The notes beneath the pieces were generated by a model, which saw only the letters and a program-made list of their open reading frames with translations, did no database searches and was not told the origin of the DNA. DNA of 40,470 nucleotides from Clostridia bacterium (GTDB lineage Bacteria; Bacillota; Sulfobacillia; RBS10-35; JAJYVM01): NCBI GenBank assembly GCA_027314765.1, contig DAHVAF010000327.1, positions 1 to 40,470 on the forward strand, read 5' to 3'. Below, one piece after another: positions 16,252 through 23,967 of the stretch (positions are counted from its first letter, which is position 1; each line of letters opens with the position of its first letter). Made by a program: the position numbers and the translations under genes.

Positions 16252-17163
16252 TTGCGCCTGCAGGGCCGCCTGATCGTCATCGCGGGCCCGACGGCCGTCG
16301 GCAAGAGCGGCCTCGCCATGCGCCTGGCGGAGGCCATGGCCGGCGAGATCGTGTCGGCGGACTCCGCCCAGGTCTACCGGGACCTGGACATCGGCACGGC
16401 CAAGCCGACACCGGCGGAGCGCGCCCGCGTGCGCCACCACCTCATCGACGTGCGCGACCCCCGCGAGGCGTTCACGGTGGCGGAGTACCAGGACCTGGCC
16501 CGCGCCGCGATCACCGAGATCCAGGCGCGGGGCCGCCTTCCGCTGCTGGTGGGCGGCACCGGCCTCTACATCCGCGCCGTGCTGCGGCCGTTCGACTTTG
16601 CCGGCGCGCCGCCGGACCCGGCGCTTCGGGCGACCCTGGAGGCCGAGGAGCCGCTTGCGCTGTACGCGCGCCTGCGCGCGCTCGATCCCGCCGCGGCCGA
16701 GCGCATCGACCCTCGCAACGTGCGCCGGACCATCCGCGCCCTGGAGGTGTGCCTCACCACGGGGCGGCCCTTCTCGGCGGGCTGGCGGCAGGCGCCCGAC
16801 CTTCCGCCCGACGTGGCCTTTTACGCCCTCGACCGGCCCCGCGCCGAGCTCTACCGCCGCATCGCCGACCGGGTGCACGACCAGCTGCGCGACGGCCTGC
16901 TGGAAGAGGTCGCGAGCCTGCTATCCGCGGGCGTGCCGCGGTCGGCCCAGTCCATGCAGGCCCTCGGGTACAAGGAGGCGGCCGCCCGCCTGGCCGGGGA
17001 GCTCACCCTGGATGAAATGACGGATCTGCTGATCCGGCGCACCCGCCAGTACGCGAAGCGGCAGCTGACCTGGCTGCGCCGCGAGCCGGTGCGGCGCTGG
17101 CTGCATCCGGACGAGGCGTTTGACGCCATCCGCCGGCCAGGCACTCCGCCGCGGCCGTCGTGA
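16252..17163 (+). CDS. miaA: tRNA dimethylallyltransferase
   Basis: Transfers the dimethylallyl group from DMAPP to A37 of tRNAs reading UNN codons, making the substrate for MiaB. The P-loop GPTAVGKS, the ADSAQVYRDLDIGTAKP motif and VGGTGLYIRA are all present, followed by the tRNA-contacting ALGYKEAAARL and RRTRQYAKRQLTWLR near the C-terminus. About 303 residues, normal length. The start is uncertain: GCGGAGGG sits just before TTG 16252 (spacing too short) and 7 nt before CTG 16258, while the ORF-track TTG 16204 adds an unlikely 16 residues. The upstream gene is divergent, so miaA needs its own promoter in the 100 nt shared with vapB. Confidence 0.94.
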   Translation: MRLQGRLIVIAGPTAVGKSGLAMRLAEAMAGEIVSADSAQVYRDLDIGTAKPTPAERARVRHHLIDVRDPREAFTVAEYQDLARAAITEIQARGRLPLLVGGTGLYIRAVLRPFDFAGAPPDPALRATLEAEEPLALYARLRALDPAAAERIDPRNVRRTIRALEVCLTTGRPFSAGWRQAPDLPPDVAFYALDRPRAELYRRIADRVHDQLRDGLLEEVASLLSAGVPRSAQSMQALGYKEAAARLAGELTLDEMTDLLIRRTRQYAKRQLTWLRREPVRRWLHPDEAFDAIRRPGTPPRPS

Positions 17164-17201
17164 TGTCGGGGGGGTGGCCGCCATGAGCCCGTCGGCGACT
17201 G

Positions 17202-17207
17202 TATCCT
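17202..17207 (+). promoter_or_regulatory. Candidate -10 box of the Fic gene
   Basis: TATCCT ends 7 nt before ATG 17214, so transcription would begin at or near the start codon (leaderless mRNA). No clear -35 is visible. Confidence 0.35.
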
Positions 17208-17213
17208 CCAAGC

Positions 17214-17981
17214 ATGGAGGGGGCAGTGACCGCGGACGTCCTTGAGCGCCTCGACGCCAAGCAGAGTCGCATCGCGGCGGCGCGCCCGCTGCCCCCGGCC
17301 ACGGCCGCCAGCCTGCGCGAAGCGCTTCGGGTGGAGCACACGTACGCCTCCAACGCGATCGAGGGCAACACGCTCACGCTGCAGGAGACACGGGCCGTGC
17401 TCGAAGGGGTGACGGTGGCTGGGAAGCCGCTCCGCGACCACCTGGAGGCGGTGGATCTCGCCGAGGCCTTTGACCATGTCGCCGAGCTGGGCCGGGGGAG
17501 CGAGCCTGTCACCGAGGCCGCCATTCGGTCCATCCATGCGCTGGTCCTCCGGCGCTCCCAGCCCGACGAGGCCGGACGGTACCGGCGCGTCCAGGTCCTG
17601 ATCAGCGGGAGCCGGCACGTCCCGCCCGAGCCCACGGCGGTGCCCGCCCTGATGGCCGACCTGGTGCGGTGGCTGGGCTCGCCGGACGTCCCATCGCACC
17701 CGGTGGCCATGGTTGCGGTATTCCACGCGCGGCTTGTGACCATCCACCCGTTCGCCGACGGCAACGGGCGCACGGCACGGCTTGCTTCCGACCTGCTTCT
17801 GCCGCGCCACGGCTACCCGCGCGCCAGATGGCGCCCCGAGGACCGCCCCCGCTACCACGCCGCGCTCGAGGCCGCCCACGACGGCCGGACCCCTGAGCCG
17901 ATCACCGCCCTCACGGCGGAGGCGGTCGAGCGCACCTGCGACCTGTATCTCGCGGCGATCGGTCCGGGCAGCGCCGGCTGA
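17214..17981 (+). CDS. Fic-domain protein (probable AMPylator)
   Basis: A 255-residue Fic/DOC-family protein, predicted to transfer AMP from ATP to a protein target. The core motif HPFADGNGRTAR near residue 179 matches HPFx(D/E)GNGRxxR, with the catalytic His and the anion-binding loop intact. TYASNAIEGN near residue 45 contains an (S/T)xxxE(G/N) inhibitory helix, so this is a self-inhibited class II Fic. No antitoxin partner is needed or seen. An alternative start is GTG 17226, but its upstream GGAGGGGG is too close; ATG 17214 appears leaderless. It stands where hfq often follows miaA in Bacillota. Confidence 0.9.
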   Translation: MEGAVTADVLERLDAKQSRIAAARPLPPATAASLREALRVEHTYASNAIEGNTLTLQETRAVLEGVTVAGKPLRDHLEAVDLAEAFDHVAELGRGSEPVTEAAIRSIHALVLRRSQPDEAGRYRRVQVLISGSRHVPPEPTAVPALMADLVRWLGSPDVPSHPVAMVAVFHARLVTIHPFADGNGRTARLASDLLLPRHGYPRARWRPEDRPRYHAALEAAHDGRTPEPITALTAEAVERTCDLYLAAIGPGSAG

Positions 17982-18020
17982 GCCACCCACGCCGGCCCGC
18001 CAGCCCGGGAACCATCCGAG

Positions 18021-18044
18021 CGGCGCGGGCGCATGCCCGCGCCG
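18021..18044 (+). terminator. Hairpin downstream of the Fic gene
   Basis: A 10-bp perfect stem CGGCGCGGGC / GCCCGCGCCG with a GCAT loop, 40 nt after the fic stop codon and upstream of the merR promoter. No U-tract follows. Confidence 0.5.
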
Positions 18045-18069
18045 TCACAAAATCGCCTGCGATTGCAAA

Positions 18070-18098
18070 TTGATCTTTGCGTCAAGGTTAGCGATAAT
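18070..18098 (+). promoter_or_regulatory. merR-MFS promoter
   Basis: TTGATC (18070-18075), a 17-bp spacer and GATAAT (18093-18098) form a good sigma-70 promoter. The ATG at 18107 is 9 nt after the -10 box, so the mRNA is probably leaderless. A 5-bp inverted repeat GCAAA-TTGATC-TTTGC (18065-18080) brackets the -35 hexamer and may be a regulator site. Confidence 0.65.
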
Positions 18099-18106
18099 CG
18101 GATGGT

Positions 18107-18568
18107 ATGAGCCACAACATCGCCACCGGCGAAATGCGCATCGGCGACCTCGCCCGCCGGGCCGAGGTCACGCCGCGGACGCTCCGCTACTATGAGTCGC
18201 TCGGGCTGCTGCAGCCCGCTGCCCGCCGCAGCGGCGGGTTCCGCCTCTACGATGAGGCCGCCGTGCGCCGGCTGGCGCGCATCCGCCAGCTCAAGGAGCT
18301 GCTCGGGTTCAGCCTCGACGAGGTGCGCGAGATTCTGCGCAGCGAGGACGCGGTGCAGGAGATCCGCGCGCGCTACCTTGGGACCGAGGACGCGGGTGTG
18401 CGCGCCCAGCTGCTGCGCCAGGCGCTCGAGCGGGCCGGCGCGCAGCGCGAGCTCGTGCGGCGCAAGCTGGCGGGCCTGCAGGCCATGGACGATGAGATCG
18501 CGGAGCGCCAGGCGCGCATCCGCCAGCTTCTTCAGCAGAGCACGGGCGCGGGCGGGCGCCAGGAGTGA
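18107..18568 (+). CDS. MerR-family transcriptional regulator
   Basis: A 153-residue MerR regulator. The N-terminal winged helix-turn-helix is clear: MRIGDLARRAEVTPRTLRYYES, LGLLQPAARRSGGFRLYDEAAVRRL, then ELLGFSLDEVREIL. A long coiled-coil helix (about residues 100-145) would make the dimer. The short C-terminus has no Cys-rich metal site, so a metal-responsive role is unlikely. A drug or small ligand, or a constitutive role, is more plausible. The 4-nt overlap with the downstream exporter gene (GTGA) suggests it controls that exporter. The -10 box is only 9 nt from the start and there is no Shine-Dalgarno. Confidence 0.9.
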   Translation: MSHNIATGEMRIGDLARRAEVTPRTLRYYESLGLLQPAARRSGGFRLYDEAAVRRLARIRQLKELLGFSLDEVREILRSEDAVQEIRARYLGTEDAGVRAQLLRQALERAGAQRELVRRKLAGLQAMDDEIAERQARIRQLLQQSTGAGGRQE

Positions 18569-20325
18569 GGCCATTGCTCAGCAGGGTCGACTACAAGTGG
18601 ATCGCGCTCTCCAACACGACGCTCGGCGGCCTCATGGCGGCCATGAACGCCAGCATCATCCTCATCGCGCTGCCGGGGATCTTCCGCGGTATCGCGGTCA
18701 ACCCGCTGGATCCGGCGGAAATCGGCTACCTGCTCTGGATGCTGCTCGGCTACATGGTGGTGACGGCCGTCTTCCTCGTCACCTTCGGGCGCATCTCGGA
18801 CATCTACGGGCGCGTGCGCCTGTACAACGCGGGCTTCGCGGTGTTCACGCTCGGCTCCGTCGGCCTCAGCCTGGTGGGCGGGCACGGCAACGGCGCGGCG
18901 CTCTACCTGATCCTGATGCGGCTGGTGCAGGGCGTGGGCGGCGGCTTTCTGATGGCCAACAGCGCGGCCATCCTGACCGACGCCTTTCCCAGCAACGAGC
19001 GGGGCATGGCCCTCGGGGTCAACCAGATCGCCGCCATCGGCGGGTCCCTCGCCGGGCTCCTGCTGGGCGGCGTGCTCGCCACGGTCGACTGGCGGCTGGT
19101 GTTTCTGGTCAGCGTGCCCTTCGGCCTGATCGGCACCGTCTGGGCGTACCTGATGCTCAAGGAGATCAGCGTGCCGCAGCGCAACCAGCGGATCGACTAC
19201 GTGGGCAACGCGACGTTTGCGCTGGCCCTGACCCTGCTGCTTGTGGGCATCACGTACGGCATCATGCCGTATGGCAGCTCGCCGACGGGCTGGGGCAGCC
19301 CGACGGTGATCATCTGCCTGGTGGCGGGCGCGGTGACGCTGGCCGGGTTTGTGGTCGTGGAGCTGCGGGTGCCGCAGCCGATGTTCCGGCTGCAGCTCTT
19401 CGCGCTGCGGCCGTTTCTGTTCGGCAACGTCAGCAGCTTCATCGCCGCGCTGGCCCGCGGCGGCCTGCAGTTCATGCTGGTGATCTGGCTGCAGGGCATC
19501 TGGCTGCCCATCCATGGCTTCAACTTCGCGCAGACGCCGCTCTGGGCCGCGATCTACATGATCCCGCTGATGGTCGGCTTTCTCATCGCCGGGCCGCTCT
19601 CCGGCACGTTCTCGGACCGCTGGGGCGCGCGCGGGCTCGCCACATCCGGGGTGGCGGTGATGGTGGCCGGCTTTGTCGGGCTCAACACGCTCCCCACCAA
19701 CTTCACGTACGGACCGTTCGCCCTGCTGCTGCTGCTGCTCGGGATCGGCATGGGCATGTTCAGCTCGCCCAACACGGCCTCCATCATGAACGCCGTGCCG
19801 GCCGACCAGCGGGGCGCGTCGTCGGGGATGACCATGACGGTGCAGAACTCCGCCACCATGTTCAGCATGGGGCTGTTCTTCTCCGTGGTCATCGGCGGCC
19901 TGGCCGCCACGCTGCCTGGCGCGCTCGGCACGGGCCTGTCCGCGGCCGGCCTGCCGGCGGCGCTGGCGCACAGGATCGCGGGCCTGCCGCCGACCGCGGC
20001 CCTGTTCGCCGCCTTCCTCGGCTACAACCCCATGGCCACGCTGCTGCCCGCGGCAGCCCTCAACCAGCTGCCGGCGGCCGCCCGGTCGAACCTGCTCAGC
20101 ACCCACTACTTCCCGTCGCTCATGGCCCAGCCGTTCACCGACGGGCTGCACACGGCGTTCTGGATGGCCGCCGCCCTGCTCGTGGGCGCGGTGGTCGCGA
20201 GCGCGCTGCGCGGCGGGCGCTACGTGCATGAGGAGGCGCAGGGGCGCGGGCGGGGGGCGGTCCCGGCCGCGGCCTCGCTGCAGGTGGCGGCCGGGGGCCA
20301 GGGCGGGGAGGGGCCGCGCGGCTGA
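18565..20325 (+). CDS. MFS drug exporter, DHA2 (14-TM) family
   Basis: A 586-residue multidrug-efflux-type permease of the inner membrane, driven by the proton gradient. About 14 hydrophobic helices are seen. The loop 2-3 motif appears as GRISDIYGRVRLYNAG (motif A, GxLaDrxGrkx) and the motif C region as GGSLAGLLLGGVLATVDWRLVF. VPADQRGASSGM in the second half is typical of the EmrB/QacA group. It starts with GTG 18565 overlapping the merR stop, after CCAGGA. The C-terminal 40 residues are cytoplasmic and Gly/Ala-rich. Substrates cannot be predicted. Confidence 0.9.
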   Translation: MRPLLSRVDYKWIALSNTTLGGLMAAMNASIILIALPGIFRGIAVNPLDPAEIGYLLWMLLGYMVVTAVFLVTFGRISDIYGRVRLYNAGFAVFTLGSVGLSLVGGHGNGAALYLILMRLVQGVGGGFLMANSAAILTDAFPSNERGMALGVNQIAAIGGSLAGLLLGGVLATVDWRLVFLVSVPFGLIGTVWAYLMLKEISVPQRNQRIDYVGNATFALALTLLLVGITYGIMPYGSSPTGWGSPTVIICLVAGAVTLAGFVVVELRVPQPMFRLQLFALRPFLFGNVSSFIAALARGGLQFMLVIWLQGIWLPIHGFNFAQTPLWAAIYMIPLMVGFLIAGPLSGTFSDRWGARGLATSGVAVMVAGFVGLNTLPTNFTYGPFALLLLLLGIGMGMFSSPNTASIMNAVPADQRGASSGMTMTVQNSATMFSMGLFFSVVIGGLAATLPGALGTGLSAAGLPAALAHRIAGLPPTAALFAAFLGYNPMATLLPAAALNQLPAAARSNLLSTHYFPSLMAQPFTDGLHTAFWMAAALLVGAVVASALRGGRYVHEEAQGRGRGAVPAAASLQVAAGGQGGEGPRG

Positions 20326-20350
20326 GCGGCGGCTCCGCGGCGACGGACGC

Positions 20351-20995
20351 CTAGACCCCCGTGAACTGAATGGCGATGTGGCGGCGCTTGTAGTGCTGGT
20401 TGAGGCCGATGATGAGGGCCGTCAGCCGCTCGAGGGTCTGGGCGTTGCGCAGGGGGCCGGCATCCAGGGCGCGCACGCCCATCCGCTCGATGAGGTCGGT
20501 CGCGAGGCCCTTGGCCTCGGCATCGTCGCCGGCCACCAGGGCGTCGACATGGTTCAGGTCCTCGCCGCGCAGCAGCCGGCGCGCGGAGACGGTCTGCAGG
20601 GCGGCGATGACGCGGGTGCGGGGGAGCAGGCCGGCGGCGCGCTCGGCGGCCGAGCCCTCCTGCGGTGGCGCGATGCGAGTCGCATCGCCGGGTGCCAGGC
20701 AGACTGTCGCATCGACCAGGATCTTGCCGGCCAGGCAGTCGGCCAGGGCCCGCAGCGTGTCGACCTGCGCGGTGTCCGGCACGCAGAGGAAGCAGATGTC
20801 CGCGGCGCTTGCGGCCTCCGCGTTGCCGACGCCGCGGACATCGCCCAGCGGGGCGAGGGCGGCGATCTCCTCCGCGGCCTCGCTGGCGCGGGCCGCATCC
20901 CGCGAGCCCAGCCGCACCGGCACGCCTCCGAGCGCAAGCCGCATCGCCACAGCGCGTCCGAGATCGCCCGTGCCACCGATCACCGCCGCAACCAT
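20351..20995 (-). CDS. NADPH-dependent F420 reductase-like oxidoreductase
   Basis: A 214-residue single-domain Rossmann protein resembling F420H2:NADP+ oxidoreductase (NpdG/Fno). The dinucleotide fold begins VAAVIGGTGDLGRAVAMRLA, followed by VRLGSRDAARA, which would bind the NADP 2'-phosphate. DICFLCVPDTAQVDTL and KILVDATVCLAP fit the family, and the C-terminal GPLRNAQTLERLTALIIGLN is the usual dimer helix. ATG 20995 has GAGAGGG upstream; the ORF-track GTG 21001 lacks one. If truly F420-dependent, the organism should have cofactor-F420 biosynthesis genes elsewhere. A role as a general NADP-binding reductase is an alternative. Confidence 0.75.
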   Translation of the reverse strand: MVAAVIGGTGDLGRAVAMRLALGGVPVRLGSRDAARASEAAEEIAALAPLGDVRGVGNAEAASAADICFLCVPDTAQVDTLRALADCLAGKILVDATVCLAPGDATRIAPPQEGSAAERAAGLLPRTRVIAALQTVSARRLLRGEDLNHVDALVAGDDAEAKGLATDLIERMGVRALDAGPLRNAQTLERLTALIIGLNQHYKRRHIAIQFTGV

Positions 20996-21127
20996 ACACA
21001 CGCACCCTCTCCGCCCGAAACCCGCCGTAGTGCGAAATACTCGCTCAGCCCGCGCTTACCTGCCCGGGCCACGCGACGCGCACGTCCCAAACCCATGATC
21101 GGCGGCACACGGGCCGAGGATGCAGAA

Positions 21128-21156
21128 GCGCCCCGGACCCAGGTGGGCCGGGGCGC
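21128..21156 (-). terminator. Terminator of amino-acid permease copy 1
   Basis: GCGCCCCGG / CCGGGGCGC stem with an inner CCC/GGG extension and AGGT loop, 24 nt after the permease stop on the minus strand, then TTCTGC. It is nearly the same sequence as the hairpin after the pseudogene copy. Confidence 0.65.
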
Positions 21157-21179
21157 CCCTTCCGCCAGCGCGGCGCGAT

Positions 21180-22856
21180 CTACTCGTTCCCGCCCCCGGG
21201 CTGGGGCACGGGCAGCGGCACACCCAGGTCCTCGACCACGTGCTCCTCGTGGAAGTCGAGGTTCTTGCCGGCCTTGAGCTCCTTGAGCGCGTCGGTCTCG
21301 TACGCCGAGCCGACGGCCCAGTAGTAGGAGGCGACGCCGAGCCCGATGGCCACGATCTCGTCCAGGGGGAACTTCAGGATGTTCAGGTTGCCCGTCCCGA
21401 ACGAGCCGAGCCAGCTCAGCAGCACCTCGGAGAACAGCAGCACCGGCAGCCAGAGCCCTGCTTTGATGTCCCGCCTCGGCAGCTTCTGCGTATTGGCGAA
21501 GACGATGTAGAGCAGAATCCCGACCGCGTACCAGATGCCGACCTGCATGGTCGTCGGCCAGCCGTACCACAGGAACATCGAGGTCGAAACCGCCATGGCC
21601 GCCGGACCCAGCCAGCGCGCGTGGCGGCCCACCGAGAATGCCCGCGGCACCTCCGGCGCGAGCTTGCGGAAGATGCCCAGCACGCTGCCGGACACCATGT
21701 ACGTCAGGATGCCCACCGCCGAGGCCAGCACGATCATCGCGTGCCAGGACGGGAAGGGCAGGATGCCGAGCAGGCCCAGCACGTACGTCGCCCACTGCGC
21801 CTTCGACGGCACCCCGTGCTGGTTCAGGTACTTCAGCCAGCGCGGCACGCCGAACCCGTTCTTCTCGATCGCGAAGAGGAACCGGGAGTTCACGCCTGTG
21901 ATCAGCAGCCCGGTCCCGGCCGGCGACAGGGCGGCGTCGATGTACAGCACGATGCCCAGCCAGCCGAGCCCGACGCCGATCGCCAGCTGCGCCATCGGCG
22001 AGGTCAGGTTGATCTTCGCCCAGCCCTGCGCCAGAGCCGAGTGCGGGATGGCGACGATGAAGGCCACCTGCAGCAGCGTGTACAGGACAAGGGCACCGAG
22101 AATGGAGCCGAGCAGGGCGAACGGCACGTCCCGCCTGGGATTGCTGCCTTCGGCCGCCATGGCCATGGCCGAGCGCGGCCCGGAGTAGGCGTAGATCAGC
22201 CCGCCCACGGCGATGGCCGTCAGCACCGGCTCGAAGCCGTACGGCATGAAGCCGCCCGCCGAGCTGAAGTTGGACGCCCCGCCCTGGGTGAGGCCGCTGA
22301 TGATCAGCAGAACCATGGCCACTGACGGGACGACCCACTTGATCGTGGTCCAGATGGATACCGTCTTCGAGAAGAGGCGCACGCCGTACAGCGTGAGGGC
22401 CTGGAAGACCAGCATGAGAATCGCGGTCACCAGCAGGCCGAGCACCGTCGCCGTGCCGGTCTTCTGGTCGAACAGGGACGGGATGTAGCCGCCGGCGTAC
22501 TGCACGACCGCGAGACACTCGATCGCGACCCCGAACCCGCCGGCCAGCACGGTCGACCAGGACGTCATGCTCGAGGCCAGGGTGCCGCAGGCCAGCTGCG
22601 GCATCCGAAGGGAAGCTCCCGCCTCCGGGAACATCGTCGCCTGCTCGGCGAAGGGCGCTTCGATGATGAGGAAGAGGATTCCGGCGATGAGCCAGGAGAG
22701 GATCGCCGCTGGGCCCGCGAACTGCGCGGCAAAGAACGCTCCGAAGAGCCAGCCCGAGCCGATGACCGTGCCCACGCTCGCCATGAGCATGTCGTACCGG
22801 GACATGACGTGACGGTATCGTCGACCCTCAGCCGCCGGTTCCTTCGCTGCGGTCAC
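21180..22856 (-). CDS. APC-superfamily amino-acid permease, copy 1
   Basis: A 558-residue inner-membrane amino-acid transporter with about 12-14 hydrophobic helices. The first helix motif SVGTVIGSGWLFGAFF matches the APC signature (GxxIGxGIF-like) that binds the substrate carboxylate. YSGPRSAMAMAAEGSNPRRDVPFALLGS is the conserved TM6-loop region. A long cytoplasmic C-terminal tail follows. The likely start is GTG 22856, aligning with copy 2 (both share EGRRYRHVMSRYD shortly after the start). The 903-residue ORF-track version is an artefactual upstream extension. It is strongly similar to copy 2 throughout; the substrate is unknown. Confidence 0.88.
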   Translation of the reverse strand: MTAAKEPAAEGRRYRHVMSRYDMLMASVGTVIGSGWLFGAFFAAQFAGPAAILSWLIAGILFLIIEAPFAEQATMFPEAGASLRMPQLACGTLASSMTSWSTVLAGGFGVAIECLAVVQYAGGYIPSLFDQKTGTATVLGLLVTAILMLVFQALTLYGVRLFSKTVSIWTTIKWVVPSVAMVLLIISGLTQGGASNFSSAGGFMPYGFEPVLTAIAVGGLIYAYSGPRSAMAMAAEGSNPRRDVPFALLGSILGALVLYTLLQVAFIVAIPHSALAQGWAKINLTSPMAQLAIGVGLGWLGIVLYIDAALSPAGTGLLITGVNSRFLFAIEKNGFGVPRWLKYLNQHGVPSKAQWATYVLGLLGILPFPSWHAMIVLASAVGILTYMVSGSVLGIFRKLAPEVPRAFSVGRHARWLGPAAMAVSTSMFLWYGWPTTMQVGIWYAVGILLYIVFANTQKLPRRDIKAGLWLPVLLFSEVLLSWLGSFGTGNLNILKFPLDEIVAIGLGVASYYWAVGSAYETDALKELKAGKNLDFHEEHVVEDLGVPLPVPQPGGGNE

Positions 22857-22933
22857 CCCACCTGCATCGCCCCCTCTGGTTTCTTGTGCCGTTTCCGGCG
22901 TTGGCGGCGAGATTTCTCTTCTCGGAACTTCAC
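22853..22933 (-). other. Possible leader ORF and orphan Shine-Dalgarno before permease copy 1
   Basis: A full-length anti-16S match AGGAGGTGA (22930-22938) is not followed by a start codon at normal spacing. A GTG within it opens a 26-residue, very basic ORF (MKFREEKSRRQRRKRHKKPEG...) whose TGA overlaps the permease GTG start (GTGA). It could be a coupled leader peptide, or the remnant of an older start region. Confidence 0.3.
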
Positions 22934-22983
22934 CTCCTGCTTGGCGGCGGCGGGATCGCTGAGCGAGGCCCGCTGGGCGCCGC

Positions 22984-23016
22984 ACGCCGCCCAAACGCCG
23001 CCCAAACGCCGCCCGA
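22984..23016. repeat. 11-bp tandem repeat, three copies
   Basis: ACGCCGCCCAA repeated at 22984, 22995 and 23006, the last copy ending GA. It lies between permease copy 1 and the hairpin after the pseudogene copy. Confidence 0.85.
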
Positions 23017-23026
23017 AGACGACGAA

Positions 23027-23055
23027 GCGCCCCGGCCCGCGGGGGGCCGGGGCGC
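23027..23055 (-). terminator. Hairpin downstream of the permease pseudogene
   Basis: A 12-bp perfect stem GCGCCCCGGCCC / GGGCCGGGGCGC with a 5-nt loop, 8 nt after the pseudogene stop. TTCGTCGTCTTC follows on the minus strand. Confidence 0.65.
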
Positions 23056-23062
23056 GGCAGGA

Positions 23063-23722
23063 TCAAGGGGGCGCAGCGGACCACTCCCCGCCGGGCTCCG
23101 GCGTGGGCACGCGCATGGTGATTCCGAGGTCCACCACGACGAACTCCTCGTGGTGGTCGAGCTTTTTGCCCTCGCTCGCCTCCGACACGGCCGCGGTCCG
23201 GTAGGCCGAATGGACAGCCCAGCAGTAGAACCCGATGCCGGGGGCGATCGCCACGACTTCGTCCAGGGGGAGGGGCAGGACGTGCAGGTTGCCCTTGCCG
23301 AACGAGCCGAGCCAACTCGGCGGGATCTCCGGGAACAGGAGCAGGGGCAGCCGGATGCCCGCGCGGATGTCGCGCCTGGGCGGCTTCTGCGCGCTGGCGA
23401 AGATGGCGTGCAGGACGGGACCCGGGATGTACCAGACGCCCACCCGCGTGGTGGTCGGCCACCCGTACCCCAGGAACATCGACGTGGCGGCGGCCATCGC
23501 GGTGGGCCCGAGCCAGCGCGCGTGGCGTCCGACCGGGAACGGTCGGGGCAGGTTCGGGATCGTCTTGCGGCACGCGCCCAGGGCGCTGCCCGAGATCATG
23601 TAGCCGAGGATGCCGGCCGACGACGTCAGCACGATCTGCAGGTGCCGGGACGGGAAGGGCAGGATGGCGACAAGGCCCGGCACGTGGGCCGACCGCTGCG
23701 CCGTCGCCGGCACCCTTGGCAC
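23063..23722 (-). pseudogene. 5'-truncated amino-acid permease, middle copy
   Basis: This frame encodes only the C-terminal 40% of the permease. GLVAILPFPSRHLQIVLTSSAGILGYM, GRHARWLGPTAMAAATSMFLGYGWP and SWLGSFGKGNLHVLPLPLDEVVAI align with copies 1 and 2. It lacks TM1 and the substrate site, and carries several non-conservative changes (HALIVLT to LQIVLT, VLSWLG to PPSWLG, YWSVAS to CWAVHS) expected of a gene no longer under selection. No start codon with a ribosome-binding site precedes it, and no matching 5' part is found in the 245 nt upstream. It is closer to copy 2 in wording. Confidence 0.85.
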
Positions 23723-23903
23723 CCCCTGCCGAGCTCACCGCCAACATGGCGCCTCGCCTGACTTGATCCGGCATACGGCACACCGTCTCCGGTTCAGGGA
23801 CCGGAACCGCACGCCCCGCCCCATGGCGGAACGTCCAAGCAGGCGCGCGTTGGCCACACCCTGTATCTCGACACACGCACCAGCGGACCATCTTATAGAA
23901 CCG
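23723..23903. other. Intergenic remnant upstream of the truncated permease
   Basis: About 180 nt with no recognisable gene. It should have held the N-terminal part of the truncated permease had that copy been intact, but no frame shows helix-like sequence. The deletion breakpoint is presumably near 23720. Confidence 0.5.
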
Positions 23904-23933
23904 CGACGGCTCGGCGTGCCCGCCGAGCCGTCG
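23904..23933 (-). terminator. Terminator of amino-acid permease copy 2
   Basis: A 12-bp perfect stem CGACGGCTCGGC / GCCGAGCCGTCG with a 6-nt loop GTGCCC, 35 nt after the copy 2 stop. CGGTTCTATAAG follows on the minus strand. Confidence 0.65.
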
Positions 23934-23967
23934 TCAGGCCGATCGCTGGGCGGCCCGGAGCCCGCCC

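Noticed and set aside
21180-23891. Single 903-residue permease ORF
   Set aside because: Only the last 558 residues are permease. The rest is a shadow of the truncated copy in another frame, joined by chance.
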